Shown: in pieces, positions 17,627 through 23,497 of the stretch | Layout of the letters: every line of letters starts with the position of its first letter | Numbering within the stretch: position 1 is the stretch's first letter | Source: an uncultured Eubacteriales bacterium | GTDB taxonomy: Bacteria > Bacillota > Clostridia > Oscillospirales > CAG-272 | DNA length: 23,497 nucleotides | Assembly: GCA_905210485.1 (NCBI GenBank) | Contig: CAJLXA010000030.1 | Span: 1 to 23,497, forward strand | Direction of reading: 5' to 3' | Made by a program: the position numbers and the translations under genes | Notes under the pieces: generated by a model | The model's database searches: none | What the model saw: only the letters and a program-made list of their open reading frames with translations | What the model was told of the DNA's origin: nothing

Positions 17627-18376
17627 TTATAGCATTTTTACCAGCGGTCTGTATTTTTTGAGATATTTTGCGTTTTTCTCGTCGCCGCCGGGTGTATTTG
17701 CGCTTGACCATACAGGCGGTGTTATTCCTCTTTCTATACACTGTTTCACCGTTTCAATCTCCAAAAGATGGGCAATATAGAAGTCTATAATATTTGAAAC
17801 AGGAGCAATAGGCGTGTCAAGTCCGGGAACATTAACCACTGCATCACCCACAGGGTTAAAATCCTCTATGCAAACATCCGCGTAATCAAACAAATTTGTT
17901 TTGTTGGGGTGTCTTATAAAGTGGTCTTTCGGCATTTCTTCCTGCCACGCCGTGCTAGATACGGCAATTATTTTAACACCGCGGCTTTTGGCCTCCATTG
18001 CAGCATCAATTGTTGCCGGATTAATTCCGATATTATGGAATATAATGAGGACATCATCCTTCTGCAAATCATAGTATTTCATTATCGCGCTGCCGTAATT
18101 TACCGTTCTCTCAAGCTCAAGATATTTAAGCGCTTGATTGAACACCGAAAGCCCTGTTTCCATAATGGGGTTAATACATGCAAGGCCGCCGGCTCTGAAA
18201 AACATTTCACCCATGCATAGCGTTGTATGACCACCGCCACCGTATACGCTTATAAGCCGATCGTTTTCTATAGCGTCTGCCATAAGCTTTGCGGCTTTTT
18301 GTATATTTTCTGCCTGTGTGTCGTTTACTTGTTTGAAATTTTTAAGCAAACTTTCAAAATAACCGAAATCATTCAT
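17627..18376 (-). CDS. SIS-domain protein 2 (UPF0309-like), variant phosphate-binding loop
   Basis: The start at 18376 is preferred over a GTG at 18382: its ATG overlaps the upstream TGA as ATGA and AGGA lies 9 nt away. The 249-aa protein has the SIS (phosphosugar isomerase) fold: VYGGGGHTT (45-52) in place of the usual GxGxS loop, and the second nucleotide-fold strand IIFHNIGINPATIDAA (111-126). In canonical SIS proteins this second loop is STSG; here the serine/threonine cluster is gone (HNIG). C-terminal PPVWSSANTPGGDEKN is like that of UPF0309 proteins. SIS proteins bind or isomerise phosphosugars, commonly amino sugars. A related, more canonical SIS gene lies two genes upstream. The two may form a mixed complex or handle different sugars. 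Confidence 0.8.
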   Translation of the reverse strand: MNDFGYFESLLKNFKQVNDTQAENIQKAAKLMADAIENDRLISVYGGGGHTTLCMGEMFFRAGGLACINPIMETGLSVFNQALKYLELERTVNYGSAIMKYYDLQKDDVLIIFHNIGINPATIDAAMEAKSRGVKIIAVSSTAWQEEMPKDHFIRHPNKTNLFDYADVCIEDFNPVGDAVVNVPGLDTPIAPVSNIIDFYIAHLLEIETVKQCIERGITPPVWSSANTPGGDEKNAKYLKKYRPLVKML

Positions 18377-19233
18377 TTCCACTGTTCCTCGCTTTCTTTT
18401 AATATTTTCTCGATTTCATTTCTGTATGGTATAGCATTTAAAACATATTTTTTTGAAACGCTTATGCCAGAAGCAGTCACCGCATATTTGCATGCTTCAG
18501 CTAAATCCATACCCTCCGCAATGCATACCGCAAGGACTCCATTGAAAGTATCTCCGGCTCCCGTTGTATCCAGCACTTTCACATCAATTCCGCGAATCAA
18601 AGTTTTTCCGTTAATCAAACAACCTTTTTTTCCGAGCGTTGCAATGCAATTCTTAAAGCGTTCTGAATTAATTGCCTGCATTTCCTGTTCGTTCGGAGTT
18701 ACAGCAAAAACCGCTTCTGCAACTTCATCAGATATGTATCTTATCGGTGCCGGATTCAAAATTACTTTCACGTCGTGCTTTCGGGCGATTTCTATTGCTT
18801 TTGCATTGACGGCGGTCGGAACCTCTTGCTGAAGAAGCAGTATGTCACTTGAAGCAATTTCTTTTTCAAAAGAGATTACATCCTCTGCATCAAGTTCAGC
18901 GCTTTTGTATTCCGTAACGCGATTCTCTCCGTTTTTGTCTGTAAGAATAAACGCAAAAGGAGTGGCTTTGCCACACTTGATTTTGAAATTAGCGTTAATT
19001 CCGTTAGCTTTTGCTTCTTCAATGCATTTTTTACCGTTTTCATCATCTCCGATTGCAGAAAGAAAAGAAACCTCTGCTTTCATTCTTTTTGCAGCTATCG
19101 CCTGGTTTACGCCTTTGCCTCCAACCTCTTCAAAAACCGAATCGGCTACAAGAGTTTCGCCGTTTTCGTGAAAATGATCGGCGTACATAAACATAGAGTT
19201 TCCGCATATTCCGATAACTGAAATTTTGGGCAT
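18373..19233 (-). CDS. PfkB-family, ribokinase-like sugar kinase
   Basis: The 286-aa protein carries the first PfkB signature GGKGVNQA (38-45) and the second DTTGAGDTFNG (222-232, catalytic D228). NPAP (160-163) and TPNEQE (179-184) are the ribokinase-subgroup motifs, so the substrate is probably a pentose or similar sugar rather than fructose 1-phosphate; exact specificity is open. Length is close to the family norm of about 300. A very strong Shine-Dalgarno GAGGAGGTG (19239-19247) is 5 nt before the ATG. It follows an intergenic stretch with an esterase remnant and a GC-rich hairpin, and overlaps SIS protein 2 by 4 nt. It should phosphorylate the sugar that the SIS proteins isomerise, or the reverse. 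Confidence 0.88.
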   Translation of the reverse strand: MPKISVIGICGNSMFMYADHFHENGETLVADSVFEEVGGKGVNQAIAAKRMKAEVSFLSAIGDDENGKKCIEEAKANGINANFKIKCGKATPFAFILTDKNGENRVTEYKSAELDAEDVISFEKEIASSDILLLQQEVPTAVNAKAIEIARKHDVKVILNPAPIRYISDEVAEAVFAVTPNEQEMQAINSERFKNCIATLGKKGCLINGKTLIRGIDVKVLDTTGAGDTFNGVLAVCIAEGMDLAEACKYAVTASGISVSKKYVLNAIPYRNEIEKILKESEEQWK

Positions 19234-19263
19234 CTTTTCACCTCCTCAACCGTATAGTTCTGA

Positions 19264-19302
19264 TGAATTGCATCCGCGCTGTTGCCGCTCGCCCGGCAAT
19301 TC
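19264..19302. other. GC-rich inverted repeat upstream of the kinase gene
   Basis: TTGCCG-CTCGCC-CGGCAA (19282-19299) is a perfect 6-bp stem, and GAATTG (19264-19269) can alternatively pair with CAATTC (19297-19302). The segment is strikingly GC-rich within an AT-rich operon. On the plus strand it is followed by TTCTTTTTT. On the transcribed minus strand it could be a processing or stability element before the kinase ribosome binding site. Confidence 0.4.
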
Positions 19303-19324
19303 TTTTTTGAAACTGAGCAACCAT

Positions 19325-19494
19325 TCAAACGGGATGACAAAACATTGTTTTTGCAAAAAACGAGTTGTTAGCAAGTTTGGTTAAATCGTCATTGCTTGTA
19401 CCTGCTCCATGCATAAATATAACAATGGGATATATTTTTTATCAGAAAAATCTTGAGGCTTTGAAACATAATATTGTATGTCATTAAAAATCAC
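19325..19494 (-). pseudogene. Frameshifted, truncated alpha/beta-hydrolase (esterase) remnant
   Basis: Directly after SIS gene 1, a GAGG site overlapping its stop precedes a GTG (19494). Reading starts VIFNDIQYYVSKPQDFSDKK and then, after one base is lost in a run of A near 19435-19440, continues in another frame as YPIVIFMHGAGTSNDDLTKL and NNSFFAKTMF, ending at a TGA (19325-19327). The combined text is the N-terminus of a serine esterase of the Firmicutes carboxylesterase type, where HGAG forms the oxyanion site. Only about 56 of the usual 220-300 residues remain, with no nucleophile elbow, so it is non-functional. It suggests the operon once deacylated its substrate. Confidence 0.7.
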
Positions 19495-19503
19495 ACAATT
19501 ACC

Positions 19504-20226
19504 TCACAAATGCTTTATACGCGGCAAATACCTCTTTATCAGTTTCTTGTTAAACTCGGCGCCGCCTTCAATATTTCCGCTCATATAAACGGGAGGAATT
19601 TTTCCGTTTTTGCCCGCCGTATCTGCCCCAGACATCAGAATTGTTTGGAGTACAAACGAACTTGCGGCGGTTGAAACGCTACCCATTTTTACTTCTGCAC
19701 CCGATATTTCCATAACAGCGTCACCGTGAGGGACGCAGTTGTCTATATACATATCTGCACATTCATATAGCATTGGCGAACCTGATTTACCGGAAAAATA
19801 TGCCGATGATGTAATTGCAATGCTTTTAACGCTGTTTTTTGAAGCAACACGTGCCATTTCAACAGGTACGGCATTTTTTCCTGACGTAGATACAATTATA
19901 ATTAAATCTTTGTCCGTAATACAGTACCTTTCAAAAATAGGCTCAGCGATCCCCGACATTTTTTCCATCTTGCTGCTTTTGGCGGCACCGTTGTGTAGCA
20001 TTAAATCCGTGTCAAGCATAGCGCTCACATTTGCCAATCCGCCGGAGCGGTAAAAGCAGTCGAGAGCTATAAAGTGTGAATGTCCGCATCCGAAAATATA
20101 TATTATGCCGTCATTCATGATTGTCCGTGCAATTATTTCTGATGCGGCTTTGATTTTTTCAGCCTGTGTGTTTTTAATTCTATTCAGAACAGAAACAATA
20201 TTTTCAAAATATGTATCTGCTATCAT
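19504..20226 (-). CDS. SIS-domain protein 1 (UPF0309-like) with canonical phosphosugar loop
   Basis: The 240-aa protein has the SIS fold with both usual loops: FGCGHS (45-50) and VSTSGKNAVPVEMA (112-125), whose serines and threonine bind the sugar phosphate. The C-terminus MSGNIEGGAEFN...RYLPRIKHL is typical of UPF0309 proteins, about 240-250 aa long. The probable role is an aldose-ketose isomerisation of a phosphosugar, or substrate binding for another enzyme. It overlaps the upstream gene by 4 nt as ATGA and lacks a good ribosome binding site, so translational coupling is likely. It is a paralogue of SIS protein 2 in the same operon. Confidence 0.85.
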   Translation of the reverse strand: MIADTYFENIVSVLNRIKNTQAEKIKAASEIIARTIMNDGIIYIFGCGHSHFIALDCFYRSGGLANVSAMLDTDLMLHNGAAKSSKMEKMSGIAEPIFERYCITDKDLIIIVSTSGKNAVPVEMARVASKNSVKSIAITSSAYFSGKSGSPMLYECADMYIDNCVPHGDAVMEISGAEVKMGSVSTAASSFVLQTILMSGADTAGKNGKIPPVYMSGNIEGGAEFNKKLIKRYLPRIKHL

Positions 20227-21254
20227 TTTTTCAGCACTCTTTTGTAGTTCCTGCCTATGTTATCCCAAAGCTCAATCGGGTCTTTTGCGGCAACGCTTGT
20301 GCCGTATCCGCCTCTGTATGTCCATGTTGCAAGTCTGTCAACTCCGAGACTTTCATACATATCCACAACTTTGTCAATTTGTGCAAAATCTTTCGGACGT
20401 TTGTTGTATCCCATAAGCCATCTTTCCGACTGTTTTCCGTATTTTTTTGCCATTGCAACCGTTCTTCTTGTAATATCTTCAAAGAAACTTTCCGGCAAAT
20501 CCCAATTAATGATGGTTGTTGAAAATACATCAAAATACGGACAAGACGCAACCATTTCCCAATTGTCGTAACCGCGAAGCTCCGTTACATAATAAGAGTT
20601 GAGCGTTGCATGAACGCAGCATGTTATTTCAAGATTCGGGTTATACTCTTTTATTGCCTTTGAACAATCGGCAAGTGTCTTCAGGGCTTCTCGCCATCTG
20701 AACTGCTTGACGTCATCATTCATAAACTTGGGCATTTCATATCCGTAATAATCTTCAAATTTTTTCATACACTCACTGCATCTGCAAGCCCAGTCATCTC
20801 CGGCGCCTCCCGTAATCGAAGCGTATGATTTGGGATATGCATAATGCGGTTCGTCCCAGAAAAATCCGTCAATTTCCGTTTCTCTTGCAAGCTTCAGGCA
20901 AATATTTGTAAAGTAATCCCGAAACGCATTCGTGTTAAAGCATGCCGCATTCAAAACTTCTCCCGTATAAGCCGAAACCTGTCTGTGATGAATATTATTC
21001 TGCAAAAACAAGCTGACCTGTTCGCCGCCGAAATACTTTCCGATTCCCCATGTGTCGGCAATTACGCGAAGTCCTTCTTCGTGTGCTGTTTTTACGATGT
21101 TATTTATGTTCGGAAACCAAAAATCCATATCAAATTCGGTAATTGCAAGTATTACCGTATCGCAACCGTGTTCCTTCATTTCCTTAAAATCGCTTCTTGC
21201 GTGCTCCTCGTAGCCGAGTCCGTAATAGCTTATCGCAGTGTGTTTGATAGCCAT
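20223..21254 (-). CDS. Uncharacterised TIM-barrel glycoside hydrolase-like protein
   Basis: The 343-aa cytoplasmic protein has the alternating strand-helix pattern of a TIM barrel: TVILAITEFDMDFWFP near the N-terminus and LRVIADTWG (62-70). GFFWDEPH (130-137) gives an acidic pair D134/E135 at a strand end, a likely catalytic or carbohydrate-binding position, as in several glycosidase-like families. DWACRCSECMKKFEDYYG (154-171) contains CxCxxC (157, 159, 162), a motif seen in related uncharacterised glycosidase-like proteins and possibly metal-binding. I cannot name the family. It is the first operon gene, with GGAGG (plus-strand CCTCC 21266-21270) 11 nt before the ATG. It may cleave the imported glycoside together with the GH42-like enzyme. 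Confidence 0.7.
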   Translation of the reverse strand: MAIKHTAISYYGLGYEEHARSDFKEMKEHGCDTVILAITEFDMDFWFPNINNIVKTAHEEGLRVIADTWGIGKYFGGEQVSLFLQNNIHHRQVSAYTGEVLNAACFNTNAFRDYFTNICLKLARETEIDGFFWDEPHYAYPKSYASITGGAGDDWACRCSECMKKFEDYYGYEMPKFMNDDVKQFRWREALKTLADCSKAIKEYNPNLEITCCVHATLNSYYVTELRGYDNWEMVASCPYFDVFSTTIINWDLPESFFEDITRRTVAMAKKYGKQSERWLMGYNKRPKDFAQIDKVVDMYESLGVDRLATWTYRGGYGTSVAAKDPIELWDNIGRNYKRVLKK

Positions 21255-21293
21255 TTTATAAATTACCTCCGGTTTTTATATTTTTATACCTTT

Positions 21294-21322
21294 ATATTAG
21301 CACACATAAAACAGATTAACAA
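21294..21322 (-). promoter_or_regulatory. Promoter of the seven-gene sugar operon
   Basis: On the minus strand a -35-like TTGTTA (21317-21322) and a -10-like TAATAT (21294-21299) are 17 bp apart. The weak -35 fits an activator-dependent promoter; the tandem 21-bp repeats begin 5 bp upstream of it. Confidence 0.6.
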
Positions 21323-21326
21323 TTTG

Positions 21327-21389
21327 AATTTAATAACACATTTTATAAATTTCATAACAAATTCGTTGAATTTCATAACAAATTCATTG
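21327..21389. promoter_or_regulatory. Three tandem 21-bp repeats, candidate AraC-type operator
   Basis: Copies lie at 21327-21347, 21348-21368 and 21369-21389 with no spacer. The last two differ at a single base (both open AATTTCATAACAAATTC); the first matches at about 15 of 21 positions. The 21-bp period equals two helical turns, so all sites face the same side, as expected for AraC-family activators. The third copy overlaps the regulator's own -35, suggesting autoregulation, and the first abuts the operon -35. Confidence 0.75.
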
Positions 21390-21415
21390 ATTTTGAAAAA
21401 AGGATGTGATAAAAT
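21387..21415 (+). promoter_or_regulatory. Promoter of the AraC-family regulator gene
   Basis: TTGATT (21387-21392) and TAAAAT (21410-21415) are 17 bp apart. The transcript would start about at the Shine-Dalgarno, giving a nearly minimal leader. Confidence 0.65.
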
Positions 21416-21432
21416 GTTTTTGAGGTGAAATT

Positions 21433-22194
21433 ATGTTTTTTAACTCAAGCAACATATCTTTTGAAATAACATCGGTTTTTCATTTAAATCAAGAAGTAAG
21501 AAATGCCTGCTCTGACGTAAGACCCTTTTGCGCCTTATCGTTTCGATGCAGCGGAAATACGGAATTTGTTCACAAAAACGGCATAACAAAAGTAAAAACT
21601 GGCGACATTGCATTTGTTCCGGCATTTTATGATTTCAGACAGATAGCGTTAAGCAAGGAGTCGCTTTTTGTTGTGCATTTTGTATCCGACGTCGCACCGC
21701 TCGATACAATAAAAAAATTTACACCGTCAAGTTCAGACTATTTCAAAATAAAATTTGAGAATTTATACAATTCGTGGCTGAAAAAACAACCCGGATTTGA
21801 ATATGAATGTAAATCCATACTTTACAAAATTTTAATGAAAATAGAACTCGAAGTCTCAAAATTAAGCTCTATGCGTGATGTTAACAAAATTGACGAAGCC
21901 ATAGACTATATTCACGATAACTACACAACCGAAAATATAACAGTTGAGTCTTTGGCAAAAATGTGTTCGATGAGCGATACATATTTCCGAAAGCTTTTTT
22001 ATAAAAGGTTTTCACAGACACCCTTAAAATACATAAATAGTATGAAGCTTTCCTATGCGCTTGAACTTCTGCATTCGGGATATTACACAGTAACTGACGT
22101 TTCAAATATGTGCAATTTTGAAAATGTTTATTATTTCAGCAATTTTATCAAGCAAAACACAAACCGAACGCCAAGCGAACACATTCCGAAATGA
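21433..22194 (+). CDS. AraC-family transcriptional regulator of the divergent sugar operon
   Basis: The 253-aa protein has an N-terminal beta-rich, cupin-like sensing domain (about 5-90; VKTGDIAFVPAFYDFR at 54-69 is typical) and a C-terminal double helix-turn-helix (152-253). The latter has ESLAKMCSMSDTYFRKLFYKRF and the second recognition unit VTDVSNMCNFENVYYFSNFIKQ, in parts, and ends with TPSEHIPK. Such proteins bind sugars and activate neighbouring catabolic genes through tandem direct repeats. GAGGTG (21422-21427) is 5 nt before the ATG. It is divergent from the operon, and its promoter is overlapped by the candidate operator, so it probably activates the operon and controls itself. The inducer is unknown. 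AT-rich codons match the operon. Confidence 0.9.
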   Translation: MFFNSSNISFEITSVFHLNQEVRNACSDVRPFCALSFRCSGNTEFVHKNGITKVKTGDIAFVPAFYDFRQIALSKESLFVVHFVSDVAPLDTIKKFTPSSSDYFKIKFENLYNSWLKKQPGFEYECKSILYKILMKIELEVSKLSSMRDVNKIDEAIDYIHDNYTTENITVESLAKMCSMSDTYFRKLFYKRFSQTPLKYINSMKLSYALELLHSGYYTVTDVSNMCNFENVYYFSNFIKQNTNRTPSEHIPK

Positions 22195-22366
22195 AAAACA
22201 AAATTTTCAGATAAAAACAGGAAGTACAAACGGATTTGTCGGATACCGCCGTTAAATGCGGTTTCGTGCAAATCAAGACAGAATTTATACGCGCGTCGTT
22301 TCCGCAGACGGGAACAAAAACAATCGTATTGCGATAGAATCATATTTCGGACGAATAGATTGTATC
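22195..22366 (+). other. Gene-free spacer after the regulator, possible decayed coding sequence
   Basis: A frame without a start reads from about 22214 to 22338 (includes KTEFIRASFPQTGTKTIVLR) with GC-richer codons than the regulator, followed by stops. A weak hairpin ACCGC/GCGGT lies near 22244-22262. I see no supported gene. It may be the remnant of a gene that lay at the island's right junction. Confidence 0.25.
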
Positions 22367-22533
22367 GAATTGACCGAATCAAGAAAACCGTAAACTGAAC
22401 ACAGTACGTGTCGGTTTACGGTTTTTTGTTTTATGTTTTTCCGATATTCTAATACGGTTGTCGCTTTTTCAGGGAGATATCCGCAGTGATACTCCGAAAG
22501 AGCGGTTTGTACAGTTGCGGAGGCGTTTTCACC
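22367..22533. repeat. Intergenic repeat element, copy B (right flank of the AT-rich island)
   Basis: This is the partner of 13390-13564, in the same orientation. It contains a perfect 12-bp stem (22384-22395 with 22414-22425) around a loop with the inner stem ACAC-AGTAC-GTGT. T-runs follow on the plus strand, and the reverse strand is also T-rich, so it can terminate the convergent regulator and PIN-like gene transcripts. The tail shares TCCGATA, GCTTTTT, TATCCGC, ACTCCG and CGGTTT with copy A. Confidence 0.6.
22384..22430. terminator. Terminator between the regulator and the PIN-like gene
   Basis: The 12-bp stem AAAACCGTAAAC/GTTTACGGTTTT with its loop stem is followed by TTTTTTGTTTT on the plus strand. 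It is the first strong hairpin after the regulator's stop at 22194. Confidence 0.7.
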
Positions 22534-22550
22534 GACGTATACGAGAATAG

Positions 22551-23138
22551 TTATCTGTTTTTTATAAAAGCTTTTACGGTTTTCAGGACAGCACCGGCTT
22601 TACGGCTGTCTTTCAGGACTTTGTTCAGCCGATCGTTCATTTTTTGCAGGTCGGTTTCCGTATTGGAAAGACGTGCGATCTTGGCGGTTTCGGCATCACT
22701 CAGTTCCGGGTGCGCTTTTTTCAATATGCTTTCAATATCGGACGGCTTTTCCGTAATTTTGCATGGTTTGCACCGGTCGGCGTCGGATATACGGGAAAGC
22801 ACGCGGACGACGACGTTCTTTTCCTTCCTCCAGAATTCGGAAATATAGGAAAAACCTTTGTCGTTGGAGACAACGTACAGGTTGCAGTCCGTATCCTGAT
22901 TCTGCCGGATCAGATAGCCGAGGTAGGAACTTAACTGAAAGTCCAGGGCATTTTTGCCGCCGACCTCGGCGACTTTATATTCAACGGCGGCTTTTGATGC
23001 GAGGATCTCGCGGTGAATATCAAAGGTTAAAGAGTTTGCGTTCTGGCTGTAGAAAATAATGACGCGATCATTTTCCGAAAGCGTGTTTATTCCCGTAAGA
23101 CTGTGCGTATTTTCATAATCGACCAAATAGACGGACAT
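22551..23138 (-). CDS. PIN/NYN-like nuclease-domain protein
   Basis: The 195-aa protein opens with VYLVDYENTH (3-12), giving D7, E9 and N10, and then has GGKNALDFQLSSYLGYLI (60-77, D66) and LYVVSNDKGF (87-96, D93). This spacing of conserved acids with a final SNDxGF is the PIN/NYN RNase fold, with a Mg2+-binding acidic site. After about residue 115 comes a charged helical tail of unknown role with RISDADRCKPCKI. No membrane segment; cytoplasmic. There is no antitoxin gene beside it, so a VapBC-type system is not supported. AAAGGA lies just before the ATG. GC-richer codons match the left part of the window. The gene lies next to a tRNA-Tyr gene on the same strand and may be read through from it. 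Target RNA is unknown. Confidence 0.75.
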   Translation of the reverse strand: MSVYLVDYENTHSLTGINTLSENDRVIIFYSQNANSLTFDIHREILASKAAVEYKVAEVGGKNALDFQLSSYLGYLIRQNQDTDCNLYVVSNDKGFSYISEFWRKEKNVVVRVLSRISDADRCKPCKITEKPSDIESILKKAHPELSDAETAKIARLSNTETDLQKMNDRLNKVLKDSRKAGAVLKTVKAFIKNR

Positions 23139-23200
23139 GTTGATAATTCCTTTTTCGTTTCTTTCGTGCGCCGCGGTAATTTTTCGGCTTTATGTTCCTA

Positions 23201-23462
23201 TCCGCATAGCGGAAAAACAAAAAGCACCGTTCGCTTTGAACGGTGTTTTGGTGGGGGAAGGTGGATTTACCCGTCCGGGTATAAACTTCTCATCCACCTT
23301 TCGCATAGTGAAAAACAAAAGCACCGTTCGTTCGGAACGGTGTCTTGGTGGGGGAAGGTGGATTTACCCGTCCGGGTATAAGCTTCTCATCCACCTTCTG
23401 CACAGCAGAAAACAAAAAGCACCGTTCGCTTTGAACGGTGTCTTGGTGGGGGAAGGTGGATT
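23201..23462 (-). repeat. Tandem 97-98 bp array of tRNA-Tyr 3'-end plus terminator units
   Basis: Each unit (plus strand) holds a small hairpin, a terminator stem CACCGTTC/GAACGGTG and the sequence TTGGTGGGGGAAGGTGGATT, which is the reverse complement of the tRNA-Tyr 3' end including CCA. The terminator stems start at 23225, 23322 and 23420. In the first two units the tRNA part is followed by TACCC-GTCC-GGGTA and closes with ATCCACCT pairing back to AGGTGGAT. The third unit runs into the real tRNA. The small hairpins are TCCGC-ATA-GCGGA, TTTCGC-ATA-GTGAAA and TTCTGC-ACA-GCAGAA. This array fills the gap between the PIN-like gene and the tRNA. Confidence 0.75.
23411..23440 (-). terminator. Terminator of the tRNA-Tyr transcript
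   Basis: On the minus strand the stem CACCGTTC-AAAGC-GAACGGTG is followed by CTTTTTGTTTT, 3 nt after the tRNA CCA. Copies at 23322-23342 and 23225-23245 repeat it as part of the tandem array. Confidence 0.8.
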
Positions 23463-23497
23463 CGAACCACCGAAGCAATCGCAGCAGATTTACAGTC
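23444..23497 (-). tRNA. tRNA-Tyr (anticodon GUA), 3' part, cut by the window edge
   Basis: The minus strand reads GACTGTAAATCTG (anticodon loop, GTA), a long variable arm, a T arm GGTGG-TTCGAAT-CCACC, the acceptor strand TTCCCCC, discriminator A and an encoded CCA (plus-strand TGG at 23444-23446). The long variable arm fits bacterial tRNA-Tyr, which is class II. About 30 nt of the 5' part lie beyond the window. Confidence 0.9.

Noticed and set aside
19146..19340. Small minus-strand open frame running from the esterase remnant into the kinase gene
   Set aside because: It is out of frame with both the kinase and the esterase text, with no recognisable domain.
22551..23138. PIN-like gene considered as VapC toxin of a toxin-antitoxin pair
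   Set aside because: No small antitoxin gene with its own start and ribosome binding site lies beside it, and the protein is longer than usual VapC.
23201..23462. Tandem repeats considered as a CRISPR array
   Set aside because: The period is 97-98 bp, the units contain a terminator and tRNA 3' end, spacers are not variable and no cas gene is present.

Overview
The window looks like a chromosomal segment of a low-to-mid GC Bacillota, probably a gut-type clostridium. The signs are Shine-Dalgarno sites of the GGAGG type, sigma-A-like promoters with 17-bp spacers, a very large secreted protein with MucBP-like repeats, and a clustered sugar-catabolism operon with SIS, PfkB, Gfo/Idh/MocA and GH42-like genes. 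The genus cannot be fixed from the sequence alone.

Left part (1-13396), GC-richer codon use: an SLC13-type anion permease (+) and a sugar phosphate isomerase/epimerase-type TIM barrel (-) converge on a shared terminator. A strong promoter and a 170-nt leader with a hairpin then drive one giant gene (2627-12337). It encodes a 3236-residue secreted protein with a signal peptide, many beta-sandwich modules, five MucBP-like repeats, a NodB/CE4 polysaccharide deacetylase domain and a C-terminal calcineurin-like metallophosphoesterase domain. A diacylglycerol-kinase-family lipid kinase with its own promoter follows.

Middle part (13745-22194), visibly AT-richer with different codon use: an AraC-family regulator (+) is divergent from a seven-gene minus-strand operon. 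In transcription order this is an uncharacterised TIM-barrel glycosidase-like protein, SIS protein 1, a frameshifted esterase remnant, a ribokinase-like PfkB kinase, SIS protein 2, a 230-aa protein resembling a stand-alone Gfo/Idh/MocA C-terminal domain, a Gfo/Idh/MocA oxidoreductase, and a GH42-like clan GH-A glycosidase. The genes overlap or abut, and the proteins appear cytoplasmic. Between the divergent promoters lie three tandem 21-bp repeats, the last overlapping the regulator's own -35 box, which is a good candidate AraC operator. The likely job is cytoplasmic cleavage of an imported glycoside followed by oxidation/epimerisation, isomerisation and phosphorylation of the released sugar. 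No transporter is encoded here.

The middle block is bracketed by two related intergenic elements (13390-13564 and 22367-22533), each a long perfect stem-loop with a conserved loop followed by a conserved tail. With the codon-use break, this suggests an acquired island or recombination between dispersed repeats.

Right part (22551-end): a PIN/NYN-like nuclease-type gene (-), then a tandem array with a period of 97-98 bp. The array repeats the 3' end and terminator of a tRNA-Tyr gene whose 3' 54 nt lie at the window edge. Small hairpins in the array show compensatory changes between copies.
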